Positions 25,096-33,682 of a stretch of DNA of 64,000 nt are shown piece after piece. The notes beneath the pieces are model-generated. The model ran no database searches, was not told the origin of the DNA, and saw nothing but the letters and a program-made list of their open reading frames with translations. The translations under genes were made by a program, and so were the position numbers. Origin of the DNA: Solicola gregarius (GTDB taxonomy: Bacteria > Actinomycetota > Actinomycetes > Propionibacteriales > Nocardioidaceae); contig NZ_CP094970.1 in assembly GCF_025790165.1 (NCBI RefSeq), positions 868,001-932,000 on the forward strand, in the 5' to 3' direction. Within the stretch, counting starts at the first letter, position 1. Every line of letters starts with the position of its first letter.

Positions 25096-25970
25096 CCGAC
25101 GGTGACCGAGTCTTCCGCCAGATACAGAACCGGGCACGCTCAGACGGTGCAAGGGAGGGCAGGCCCACCCCGACCGCCGAATACCTCACCCGGCATGCGC
25201 TCGAATCGTTCCTCGACCGACTAACCCGTACCGAACACGCCACCAAGTTCGTCTTGAAGGGCGGCATCCTGCTCGCCGTCTACGGTATCCGCCGCCCGAC
25301 CAGAGACGTTGACGCCGAAGCGATCAACATGGCCGCCACTCCGGCGCTCATCTCCGACATCGTGCGTGACGTCGCGGCCGTCGAGGTCGCAGATGGAGTC
25401 TGGTTCGACCTGGCCACGACAAGCGTGCAGGAGATTCGCGACGAGTCCACATACCCGGGCCTGCGGATGCGAGTTGTATCGCACATCGGGCCACAGAAGG
25501 TCGTGACTGCCTGGGACGTCTCCACGGGCGACCCGATCATCCCGCCGCCGGGAAGGGTGCGGGTTCCGCGCATCCTCGGCGAGGACATCGAGATCCTCGG
25601 CTACACACCCGAGACAGCCGTCGCCGAGAAGGGCGTCACCATCCTGGAACGCGGTATCACCAGCACCCGATGGCGCGACTACATCGACATCGTCCAACTG
25701 GCCGAACATCACCACATCGACGAGGACCAGCTCTTCGAGTCCGCTCAGGCCGTCGCCCGCTATCGCGGCATCGAACTCGGCCCCATCACACCCGTGACCG
25801 CAGGCTACGGCGCCGTCGGCCAAACCAAGTGGGCCGCATGGAGACGCAAACACGGTCTGGAAGACATCAGCGAAGCAGCCCTTGACACGCAGATGACCAA
25901 GGTCGCCCAAGTACTCGACCCCGCGTTCTCACAGGCCGACACCGATGGCGATGCGCAGGCACCCCCGTAG
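25092..25970 (+). CDS. abiEii: AbiEii nucleotidyltransferase toxin
   Basis: The 292-residue protein has the AbiEii motifs KFVLKGGILLAVYGI (Lys56-Gly57-Gly58) and RPTRDVDAEA (Asp72, Asp74), then a long alpha/beta body containing ARYRGIELGPITP and a basic C-terminus. AbiEii uses GTP-type nucleotidyltransfer to arrest cells and block phage growth. Its ATG overlaps the abiEi stop. Key residues are intact. Confidence 0.87.
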   Translation: MTDGDRVFRQIQNRARSDGAREGRPTPTAEYLTRHALESFLDRLTRTEHATKFVLKGGILLAVYGIRRPTRDVDAEAINMAATPALISDIVRDVAAVEVADGVWFDLATTSVQEIRDESTYPGLRMRVVSHIGPQKVVTAWDVSTGDPIIPPPGRVRVPRILGEDIEILGYTPETAVAEKGVTILERGITSTRWRDYIDIVQLAEHHHIDEDQLFESAQAVARYRGIELGPITPVTAGYGAVGQTKWAAWRRKHGLEDISEAALDTQMTKVAQVLDPAFSQADTDGDAQAPP

Positions 25971-26122
25971 AACGGAACCAACACCACCCGTGTCTCGCTC
26001 ACGCTGCTGTTCGCAGCAGCCACGCGAAATACAGGACAGGCCATCTGATAGGGGTGGTGCCCCACACCGCCCAGATAGACGCAGTGTCCGAGCACGCGCG
26101 TGGCGCCACGCGCTCACGCTTC

Positions 26123-26164
26123 GCTGCGACGGACGCGTAGGACGCTGCGACGGACGCGTAGGAC
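26123..26164. repeat. Two tandem 21-bp repeats
   Basis: GCTGCGACGGACGCGTAGGA plus C occurs exactly twice end to end (26123-26143 and 26144-26164), 30 bp before the RT N-terminal fragment. The unit contains ACGCGT. It may be a small iteron-like or promoter-proximal repeat; nothing else in 25971-26194 is gene-like. Confidence 0.7.
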
Positions 26165-26194
26165 ATGGCCGTCCTCGTGTGGGAGTCTTTGTGC

Positions 26195-26368
26195 CGTGCG
26201 AGAAGTACCTCCATCGATACTCAAGAAGTTGGACCTCAAGGCAGCGGCGCAGGCTGAGGCGGCCTTCTGGCGCAACCTCCTACCACCCGAGCCTTGGGCC
26301 GACGAGGTAGCGGCGAAGTGGCGTCCGGCAGAGTGGTGTATCGGTTCCCCGGTGAGCGTGTCGCCTGA
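26195..26368 (+). pseudogene. Likely N-terminal piece of the reverse transcriptase gene, cut by IS256
   Basis: From a GTG at 26195 the frame reads REVPPSILKKLDLKAAAQAE and FWRNLLPPEPWADEVAAKW. It then enters the left end of the IS256-type element at 26333 and stops at 26368. The helical, Leu/Lys/Pro-rich segment resembles N-termini of defence-type reverse transcriptases. The RT frame resumes after the element with AKWVRTRLETGH, repeating the AAKW/VAKW words. I therefore infer that both parts come from one gene. That is inference, not proof. Confidence 0.5.
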
Positions 26369-27724
26369 GTAGATGACGGTCATCGGGTGATCCTTCGAGT
26401 GATCTCTCACAACCGACTCGAAGAAAGAGCACCGCGATGACCGTCAAGCCCAGTATCGACCCTGCACGCCTGTTGGCCGAACAGCTGGATCAGGCGAGCC
26501 CTGATCTGCTCCGCTCGATGTTGCAGACCTTCGTCAACACACTGCTGTCTGCCGAGGCCGATAGCGTGTGCGGCGCCGAGTACGGCGCTGTCTCCGAGGA
26601 ACGTGTGAATCGTCGTAACGGCTACCGCCATCGTGACTTCGACACCCGTGCCGGCACCCTCGATGTCGCGATCCCGAAACTGCGGCAGGGCTCCTACTTT
26701 CCGGAGTGGCTGCTCGAGCGTCGCAAACGTGCCGAGAAGGCACTCACCAGCGTGGTTGCGACCTGCTATCTGCTCGGCGTCTCCACGCGGCGGATGGACA
26801 AACTCGTCGAGACCCTCGGGATCACCGGGTTGAGCAAGTCGCAGGTCTCGGACATGGCCGCCGAACTCGACGCACACGTGGAGGAGTTCCGCACCCGCAG
26901 GCTCGACGACGCCGGACCGTTCACGTTCGTCGCCGCCGACGCGCTGGTTCTCAAGGTCCGCGAAGGCGGCCGCGTCGTCCCCGTGCACGCCCTCGTCGCG
27001 ACCGGCGTCAACGCCGACGGCCACCGAGAGATCCTCGGCGTGCACGTCACCTCTGCCGAGGATGGAGCCGGCTGGCTGGGGTTCTTCCGCGACCTTGTTG
27101 CCCGCGGCCTGTCCGGCGTGCGACTGGTGACCTCCGATGCGCATGCCGGGTTGACCGCCGCGATCGCCGCGACGCTGCCCGGTGCGGCCTGGCAGCGGTG
27201 CCGCACCCACTACGCGGCGAACCTGATGGCCGTCACTCCGAAGTCCAGTTGGGGGTGGGTCAAGGCGTTGCTGCACAGCGTCTACGACCAGCCCGACGCC
27301 GAGGCCGTGCACGCCCAGTTCGACCGCGTTCTCGACGCTCTGGCCGACAAGCTCCCGGCCGTGGCCGAGCATCTCGAGAATGCCCGCGCCGACATCTGCG
27401 CGTTCACCGCGTTCCCGAAGGAGATCTGGCGCCAGATCTGGTCGAACAACCCCAACGAACGCCTGAACCGTGAGATCCGCCGCCGCACCGACGTCGTCGG
27501 GATCTTCCCCAACCGCGACGCGATCATCCGACTCGTCGGCGCCGTCCTCGCCGAACAACATGACGAATGGGCAGAAGGCCGCCGCTACCTCGGCCTCGAC
27601 GTGCTCGCCCGCTCACAGGCCATCGACACCGACGAATCCACCGACGAGGAGGTGACCGAACCCGAACTCCCCGCCCTCACAGCCTGACCAACCAACGAAG
27701 GATCACACGAACGCGATACACCAC
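26333..27724 (+). mobile_element. IS256-family insertion sequence
   Basis: The outer inverted repeats are GTGGTGTATCG (26333-26343) and CGATACACCAC (27714-27724), and the arms share GTGATCCTTCG further in. One transposase gene fills the centre. The 8-base flanks (CCGGCAGA and GCCGCAGG) are not identical, so no clean target duplication is present. The element separates the N-terminal piece at 26195 from the RT gene at 27760, on the same strand. Confidence 0.82.
26437..27687 (+). CDS. IS256-family transposase
   Basis: The product is a 416-residue mutator-type transposase. The DDE positions are visible in FVAADALVLKVREGG, LVTSDAHAGLTAAI and the family block IWSNNPNERLNREIRRRTDV followed by VGIFPN. 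The N-terminal half contains EERVNRRNGYRHRDFDTRAG and LDVAIPKLRQGSYFPEWLLE. The frame is intact and full length, so the element could move. Confidence 0.95.
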   Translation: MTVKPSIDPARLLAEQLDQASPDLLRSMLQTFVNTLLSAEADSVCGAEYGAVSEERVNRRNGYRHRDFDTRAGTLDVAIPKLRQGSYFPEWLLERRKRAEKALTSVVATCYLLGVSTRRMDKLVETLGITGLSKSQVSDMAAELDAHVEEFRTRRLDDAGPFTFVAADALVLKVREGGRVVPVHALVATGVNADGHREILGVHVTSAEDGAGWLGFFRDLVARGLSGVRLVTSDAHAGLTAAIAATLPGAAWQRCRTHYAANLMAVTPKSSWGWVKALLHSVYDQPDAEAVHAQFDRVLDALADKLPAVAEHLENARADICAFTAFPKEIWRQIWSNNPNERLNREIRRRTDVVGIFPNRDAIIRLVGAVLAEQHDEWAEGRRYLGLDVLARSQAIDTDESTDEEVTEPELPALTA

Positions 27725-27759
27725 GCCGCAGGACTTGACCAGCGGCGAACGCAGGAACT

Positions 27760-29124
27760 GTGGCCAAGTGGGTCCGCACACGGCTGGAGACGGGTCATCG
27801 CAACGCACCGGGCTTAGTCGTGGATGCCCGAAAGGCTCACCAAGCGTTCCGACCAGTTCCGGTGGTCGGTATTGCCGAAAGGATCGCATTCCGCGCCCTG
27901 ACCGAGTGGGTAGTGGCTGACCTTGAACTCACGGAACGTTCGCCCGAGGAGTACCGAAGCTTCGTCGCGGGCCCGATCCAGCATGCGTTTCCCCAAGAGA
28001 ACCTTGGGATGAAACTCTCCGACGCACAGGTGGAGTACGTCGTCCACGCCGACATTGCTTCCTACTACCAGTACGTGGACCACGGGGTTCTCCTCGCCGA
28101 ACTGGAAAACCGGACTGGCAAGGTCGATGCGGCACGACTGCTCATCGAACTGCTGGGCGAGGTTCAAGGGACTACATACGGACTCCCGCAACTTCTGGAT
28201 CCGTCCGACAAGTTGTCCGAGATCTACATTCAGGCACTGGAGAGGGACGTCGTGCGGCGACTCGGCGCTGCCTGGCGCTACAACGACGACTTCAGACTCG
28301 CCGTCAACGGCTACGGGAACGCCCAGCAGGCGCTTGAAGAACTAAGCGCTGCGGCACGACCTCTCGGCCTTGTCCTGAACGACCGCAAGTCGATGATCTT
28401 GAAGTTCAGCACGTACTTCTGGCGGTACGCGATCGGCGAAGCCGAAGAGGCCGATGTAGAGATTAACCCTACCGAGATTGAGGTCTGGGTTGAGGACTAC
28501 CCAGACCTCGACAGTGAAGGCTTGCTTCAGACAGCGGGCGCGACCTTCGACCAGCTGTCCTCTGGCGACGAGTTCCAAATCGATCTCACAAATGCAAGCC
28601 CAGATCAGGTCAAGGACCTACGTCGAGCATTCAACATCGCGTCGCGTGAGCAGTCGCCGATCGGCCTACCTCACGTCGAGCAGGTGTTCCGGTTCCTTCC
28701 CCAGCTGACGCCTCGACTCGCCGACTATCTCGTAACGATGCACGACGCAGAGCGCGATGCCGACTCGGTATGGGATGCCCTCGTTGCTCGATCCGGCGCA
28801 TTCAACACATGGCAGCGTGCATGGTTGACCTACGTGGCGCGCCGCTGCGCGTTCCTCGATACCGACCGAGTCACGTGGATCCGAGGACAGTTTGAGGATG
28901 CGCCGCCGGGGCTGCTTCATGCAGAGGCCGCCATTGCGCTGGCCCTTGCGGGCGAGATGGACTTCGCGACACTCGACACCGCCCTTCGAACTCAGGCCGA
29001 AGCTCTCGCTCCGTGGTACGCCATCGCCATCAATCATGTGACGGCAACCGCGGAGCAGCGAAGCGCAGTTCGTGGGAGCTCACGACTCTACGAGCTTCTC
29101 ATCAGCCCTCCCGCAGGCAAATGA
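27760..29124 (+). CDS. Reverse transcriptase of the Abi/DRT (defence) type, N-terminus displaced
   Basis: The frame encodes 454 residues from GTG 27760 with AGGA close before it. Motif A is HADIASYYQYVDH (Asp98). Motif B is YGLPQLLDPSDKLSEIYI, with Leu where group II enzymes have Gly after GLPQ. Motif C is YNDD at 174-177 (Asp176, Asp177). Upstream lies ARKAHQAFRPVPVVGIAERI, a common RT0/RT1-like region. The C-terminal 230 residues are helical and not an endonuclease or maturase domain. No msr/msd-like retron RNA is obvious. The IS256 insertion probably removed the first about 50 codons. The stop overlaps the HEPN gene start (ATGA). Confidence 0.82.
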   Translation: MAKWVRTRLETGHRNAPGLVVDARKAHQAFRPVPVVGIAERIAFRALTEWVVADLELTERSPEEYRSFVAGPIQHAFPQENLGMKLSDAQVEYVVHADIASYYQYVDHGVLLAELENRTGKVDAARLLIELLGEVQGTTYGLPQLLDPSDKLSEIYIQALERDVVRRLGAAWRYNDDFRLAVNGYGNAQQALEELSAAARPLGLVLNDRKSMILKFSTYFWRYAIGEAEEADVEINPTEIEVWVEDYPDLDSEGLLQTAGATFDQLSSGDEFQIDLTNASPDQVKDLRRAFNIASREQSPIGLPHVEQVFRFLPQLTPRLADYLVTMHDAERDADSVWDALVARSGAFNTWQRAWLTYVARRCAFLDTDRVTWIRGQFEDAPPGLLHAEAAIALALAGEMDFATLDTALRTQAEALAPWYAIAINHVTATAEQRSAVRGSSRLYELLISPPAGK

Positions 29125-29723
29125 GCGCGGCGTCCGGGCTAAACCTCGCGCTGAGCGAAGCGGCCGTAGTGCTCATCCGCCACGCGGAGGTCGACATACC
29201 ACGCGCCGCTCGTCCTTCGGGCCCTCCACGACGCATTCTCACAAACGCGATGGGTGTATCCACCGACCCAGCGGTGTGGCTCCAAGAAACAGCTATAGTT
29301 CGCCTTGTCTCGATCATCGAAGCGTACGTCGACGCGGTTTCAATGCACCGGATGGATAACCTCGTTGATTCCCGCAAGTCCCTGGTGTCGTTACTCGTGC
29401 AGGACTTTGAACTCGCCTCGAGCGGTTCATGGCAGGACCGTCACGATGCCTATCACGACTACCACGGGCTGAGTCTTCGGAGCCTCGGCGGTTGGGGCGA
29501 CATCAAAGCTGGCGTCGAGGTTCGCAACTGCCTACTTCACGGCCTAGGGAATCTGACCGCCAAACAGCGTGGGCAGACCAAGCTTGCGGCCTCGGTGAAA
29601 TCGATAGGCGTCACGATCGGCAGCAATCGGATGCACCTCAGCGCTGCAACGGTGCCGAAGGTCGCCGCAGGTTGTGATCTCTTTGTGAAAAACCTCGACG
29701 CAAAGATCAATCTCACCACGTAG
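29121..29723 (+). CDS. HEPN-motif protein paired with the reverse transcriptase
   Basis: The product is 200 residues, starting inside the RT stop codon. It is mostly helical (VWLQETAIVRLVSIIEAYVD, RKSLVSLLVQDFELAS). The segment DIKAGVEVRNCLLHGLGNL contains Arg135-x4-His140, the Rx4-6H active-site motif of HEPN ribonucleases. HEPN domains occur as the C-terminal part of the phage-resistance RT AbiA; here the two are separate coupled genes. An RNase effector triggered or restrained by the RT is a reasonable model. Confidence 0.7.
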   Translation: MSAASGLNLALSEAAVVLIRHAEVDIPRAARPSGPPRRILTNAMGVSTDPAVWLQETAIVRLVSIIEAYVDAVSMHRMDNLVDSRKSLVSLLVQDFELASSGSWQDRHDAYHDYHGLSLRSLGGWGDIKAGVEVRNCLLHGLGNLTAKQRGQTKLAASVKSIGVTIGSNRMHLSAATVPKVAAGCDLFVKNLDAKINLTT

Positions 29724-30178
29724 GGCTCGGACACGACGAGTGCGGCCGGGCGCCGGGATGGGTGGGCCCGTGACACTGAGGTAGCGGCGGCCGACGACGG
29801 CGACCTAGTGGAGGTCTTCGCCGATCTCGAAGCGGTGCGTTCAGGTCGACTGCGGCTTCGCGACGGGTCGAACTAGACGGTACATAGAGCCCTGAGCGGT
29901 CACTCCATACCGTCTAGGTCTAGCCGCTGATACCTGCGTGGCACGAACTGACATTCGGTATCCGGCGAAGCTGCTCACCACGCCAGAGAGCACGCCCTAC
30001 GGCACCGAGTTGAAGGGTCCATGGCCCAAGACATGCAGTCGATACCGACACTGGCGGAGCGGCGACGGCGAGGCGGTCCGTGACATACCGCCGCGGACAC
30101 GGTGTTCGCGAACGTACGCTGACGCACTCACAACCGCGGTCGGGCAACGGTGCATTCTGGCTCCGTCCTTAGTCTGCT
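29724..30178. other. Gene-free stretch with a 10-bp inverted repeat
   Basis: No gene is convincing. A perfect inverted repeat CTAGACGGTA (29873-29882) / TACCGTCTAG (29908-29917) encloses 25 bases. A short open frame before it (29757-29875) is a possible antitoxin-like remnant but is not recognisable. The sequence from 29930 to 30178 shows nothing specific. Confidence 0.4.
29873..29917. repeat. Perfect 10-bp inverted repeat with 25-base loop
   Basis: CTAGACGGTA and TACCGTCTAG pair exactly. The site lies 150 bp after the HEPN gene and 260 bp from the 3' end of the convergent TrlF-like gene. A terminator, a protein site or a structured RNA are possible; the long loop argues against a simple terminator. 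Confidence 0.6.
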
Positions 30179-32800
30179 TCAGAATCCGTAGAGATGTCGT
30201 CTCGTGTCGAAGGCCTTGCGCCCGCCCTCGAGGATGTCTTCGGCTGCTCGCATTACTGCCTGTTCGTCTAGCGATCCGGTACAGCTTTCGCTCACCCTCG
30301 CATGCTGGCCATCGGCCCGCAAGGTCACTATGAGCTCAGCGTCGCCGAGAACTGGGACGTTGGCGTTGTGGGTGCTGACGATGATCTGCCGCACGCCCTT
30401 GAGTTCGCGGAGGTGCCGGACGATCCCCGCATAGATGAAGCGATTGTCCAGGTCATCCTCCGGTTGATCGATGATCAACGGACTCTTGGACACGCGAAGC
30501 AGCAAGAGGAGCAACGCTGTAGCACGTTGGCCCTTCGACAACGACTCGAGTGTTCTATAAGTCGCGGGGTCTTCCTCGGCCGCGACGTTCAGCGACACCT
30601 CTACGGCATGTTCAGAGACAACCTCTTCGACCTGGCGGAGGAATCGTTCGCCAGCAACCTCAATCGCCGAGATCTGTGCATCGGAGAACGCGTAGGCATC
30701 ACGCAGGTTTCGGGACCGAGCATCGTTGACGAACTGCCGAGTAGAGAAGTCTGCTCGTTGGACAAGATCCAGCAGCGCTTTCCGGCTGTTGGACACATTC
30801 CGTTCGACGATCGATTGCAGTAGCGCACGATCCGGCGACGCGACCGGTTTGACTCGGACTGCGCCGACAGTCGCAGTGTTGGCCGCAGTAACCGCGCGCC
30901 CGAGGCGTCGCCGGGCCGTCGTCTCAGCCTCGTGCAGTCCATCGAGCAGGCTTCTCCGCTCCGTAAGCAATACATCACGTCGTTTGCGCAGCACGTCACG
31001 CTGTGGCGCACTCGCCATGAGTTGTGCCAGACGTTCCTGCGTTGCGATCAATCGATCCGGGTCGTGCCCCTCTGCCTTCAGCTCCCGCACCACCTCGGCG
31101 TGCGCGGCTCGCTTCGGTTCAGACGCAGCCACCAGGTTCGCCTGGATGTCTGCCAACTGTCGGTCGGCCGTCGCGATCTTCTCGATCAATCCGTCGAGTG
31201 CTGAGTTGACCGTGCCTGCAAGTTGCCTGGTGACTGCCTCTGCCTTCTCGAGGAGCTCCTGTTCCGGCGAATCGTTTAGCCCGGCGTAATCTTCGCGAAG
31301 GACACCTACGGGGTCGTCCTCGATCACGTTGCCGATTGACGCCGCTGCGCTGTCGACGCGACGGCGCGCCTCCGCGATGATGGCTTCATCCTGCGTCAGC
31401 CGTCGTTGGGCAGTGAGGCGAGCCGCCCAGTCGGCCCGCTCGAACTGCGCAACTGTTGCCTGCAACCTCGCCACATCGGCGAGCTCTTCCTCGAGCTTTG
31501 CCTGTTCGTGCTCGACCGCCTCGAGCCGATCCCGGTTGTCGCTCAGCTTCGCCTGAAGTGCATCGATTTGTTCAGGCGTCGACTCGTCGGAGAACCGAGT
31601 GATCAGCTGAGCGACGCTCGCTGGTCGTTCGGCTACCTCCACAAGCTCGTGTTGTCCGAAGATCTCGAGGCCGCCCGTAACATCTCGGGGATGCAGGTTC
31701 GTCACCGAGCCGGATGCGTCGAGCACCACTGGCGGGTCGGGGACTGTTCTGCGAATTGTGTAACGGCTGGATGCTGGACTGACGGCGTCGAGCACGAGTT
31801 CAACGATGGTTCCGCGCTCAAGCACCTGCTCAACCATGCTGGCATGATCGCGTCGTGCGGCGGACCCAATCGGTTCGATGTCCAGGGCGTACCGAACACT
31901 CTCGATGGCCGTCGACTTTCCAGTGCCACGCCCTCCGATGAGCGCTGTAAGGTCGTCGGAGAATCTGATGACGTGGCGGTCCAGGTAGCCACCGGTCCAC
32001 GAGACAGACCGAAGTAGCGTACGAGGTCGTGACTCGGGGTTCTCCCGGCGAATGCGTGTCTCAGGGGTCCTGATCGCTAGCCTCAGTCCGGCTAGCCCTA
32101 GGTTGCGCATTTTGAACCACGTCGATCCACCTACTTCACTCAAGCGGTCCGGGTGGGAGATGTCGTCGCAATAGACCTTTGCGAGGGCGTGTTCGCGCAC
32201 GAACGGAGGGCGGCCGGCGAAGACCGCTTCTTGATCCGGAGTGGGATCATGCCCAGGGGATACCGCCACTGCATGAAGGTCCTCGTGCTTGACCAGCGCG
32301 GCGAGCGGTTGGCCACTGAAGGTCGACAACATTCCTCGTGGCGCCGTGTTCGCGTGTGCGGGAATCACGAGAGCACCTCGCCGAGTCATACCAGTGACGA
32401 TGTTTGCGAAAGAGTCGCCCGTCGTCCCGCTCTGACACCCCGGCGTGATGTCGGCACCACAATGTCCGATCGCCGCATTGATGTCGACGAGGGGAGTCCC
32501 AGCCTCGAATATCACGAGTAGATGGATTCCCTCGCTCGTGTTCGCCTCGAACCCCGGAAGTCCTGTGATGCCGCGTTGAGCAGCTGCCGCTGCCAAGGTC
32601 TCGGCCGTGTCGACCGCCCAGTGGTCCGTGATGGCGATGAGTTCGATGCCCTCGGCCGCGCAGCTGTCGAAGAGCGCTGAGTGGTATGAGTCGACGTCCC
32701 CGAAGTAGCGCTTTGGGCCGGACGCACCTGAGTACTCAAACGGATTCACTTGTAAGGCGGCCCGAACCCAGCGCGCCCCATGCTCACCGTCATGCTCCAT
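30179..32800 (-). CDS. TrlF-type ATPase: PHP-like N-terminus fused to SMC/ABC ATPase
   Basis: The protein has 873 residues. The N-terminal about 240 residues resemble a PHP hydrolase (AEGIELIAITDHWAVDTAET with Asp59/His60, ALVIPAHAN, AVAVSPGHDP). The ATPase starts with Walker A ALIGGRGTGKSTAIESVRYA (Lys295). A long coiled coil spans about 410-690. The C-terminal half has the signature TLESLSKGQRATALLLLLLR, Walker B PLIIDQPEDDLDNRF and the His loop QIIVSTHNANVPVLG. TrlF-like proteins are found in defence islands. It converges on the RT-HEPN pair. Confidence 0.85.
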   Translation of the reverse strand: MEHDGEHGARWVRAALQVNPFEYSGASGPKRYFGDVDSYHSALFDSCAAEGIELIAITDHWAVDTAETLAAAAAQRGITGLPGFEANTSEGIHLLVIFEAGTPLVDINAAIGHCGADITPGCQSGTTGDSFANIVTGMTRRGALVIPAHANTAPRGMLSTFSGQPLAALVKHEDLHAVAVSPGHDPTPDQEAVFAGRPPFVREHALAKVYCDDISHPDRLSEVGGSTWFKMRNLGLAGLRLAIRTPETRIRRENPESRPRTLLRSVSWTGGYLDRHVIRFSDDLTALIGGRGTGKSTAIESVRYALDIEPIGSAARRDHASMVEQVLERGTIVELVLDAVSPASSRYTIRRTVPDPPVVLDASGSVTNLHPRDVTGGLEIFGQHELVEVAERPASVAQLITRFSDESTPEQIDALQAKLSDNRDRLEAVEHEQAKLEEELADVARLQATVAQFERADWAARLTAQRRLTQDEAIIAEARRRVDSAAASIGNVIEDDPVGVLREDYAGLNDSPEQELLEKAEAVTRQLAGTVNSALDGLIEKIATADRQLADIQANLVAASEPKRAAHAEVVRELKAEGHDPDRLIATQERLAQLMASAPQRDVLRKRRDVLLTERRSLLDGLHEAETTARRRLGRAVTAANTATVGAVRVKPVASPDRALLQSIVERNVSNSRKALLDLVQRADFSTRQFVNDARSRNLRDAYAFSDAQISAIEVAGERFLRQVEEVVSEHAVEVSLNVAAEEDPATYRTLESLSKGQRATALLLLLLRVSKSPLIIDQPEDDLDNRFIYAGIVRHLRELKGVRQIIVSTHNANVPVLGDAELIVTLRADGQHARVSESCTGSLDEQAVMRAAEDILEGGRKAFDTRRHLYGF

Positions 32801-33034
32801 GTTCCCGTCCTCCTGCCACTGCCATACTGGTACCGCTCTCAGTACGCCAAGTTAGTGCGGCCTACGTACGGACGTTGGCAGTTTGACCGCATCCGGCGCG
32901 GTCGTCGTCACAGTTTGGCAGTGAGTCGGACGGCGTCGAGGCGAAATGGCACCTTGAAGCCACGCGTACGTCATTCCGCCGCCTGGTAGGTGGCGCTTCA
33001 TCGGCTCGGGCTGGCCGCTGACCATCCGCCCAGA

Positions 33035-33682
33035 CTATTCGTCGTTGGTGATGCGGAGCGGCGCCCGGTTCTTGGGGTCTCGTTTGATCCATTCGTCTTG
33101 GGCATCTTCGGCTTCGGCGATCTCTTGCGCGAAGTCGCTGCGCCGTTCGTCAAAATCGTCTTCGAGGGCTAGTTCGTACTGTTTCGCGAGGGATGACAGG
33201 CTTGGACTTGGACGGCCACGGAGGAACGCGGAAAGCTCCTTCTCGAGTTCGATCTTGCAGTTCTGGAGGATCGTCGATTGGCCCTGCCAGTGATGGCCTG
33301 CGCCCCACCGGCCGGGAGCGAGTTCGTCTGCGTGGTATGCGACGTCGGCGAGTAAGCGCACGTGATCGGCGAGGTCGTTGGGCAGATAGAGCGTCTTCTG
33401 TTTGATCTGGTTGTACAGGTCGTACCGTCGCTCCACGGGCGATGGGGAGATGTCCTCGGCCATCCGTCGTACTGCCTCGATGGCTTCGGCGAACTGGGAG
33501 AACAGGGTGAGGATCTGTTCGGCGACTCCGTGTTGGCGGTCGCGTTCCGACTTGGTGTACGCGCGCTCTTCGGCGCGCGCTTCTTCACGGGATTTGAAGA
33601 GGTCATTGACAACGGCGCCGACGATGCCGGCGACCACGGAGATTGCGCCGCCGGCGAGGACCAGCCACACTTCGTTGCTCAC
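33035..33682 (-). CDS. Membrane-anchored coiled-coil protein, unknown function
   Basis: From GTG 33682 with GAGGAGGAA upstream, the product is 215 residues: one N-terminal helix (VWLVLAGGAISVVAGIVGAV), then a charged helical region (KSREEARAEERAYTKSERDR, AVRRMAEDISPSPVERRYD) and an acidic C-terminus. It resembles small unclassified island proteins with one membrane helix. I do not recognise a family. Confidence 0.65.
   Translation of the reverse strand: MSNEVWLVLAGGAISVVAGIVGAVVNDLFKSREEARAEERAYTKSERDRQHGVAEQILTLFSQFAEAIEAVRRMAEDISPSPVERRYDLYNQIKQKTLYLPNDLADHVRLLADVAYHADELAPGRWGAGHHWQGQSTILQNCKIELEKELSAFLRGRPSPSLSSLAKQYELALEDDFDERRSDFAQEIAEAEDAQDEWIKRDPKNRAPLRITNDE

Noticed and set aside
26407-27561. 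384-codon minus-strand frame across the IS256 transposase
   Set aside because: Antisense shadow of a well-defined transposase.
29724-30178. Possible retron msr/msd RNA next to the RT
   Set aside because: No pair of a1/a2 inverted repeats with a branching G and msd hairpin was found upstream or downstream; only a simple 10-bp repeat exists.
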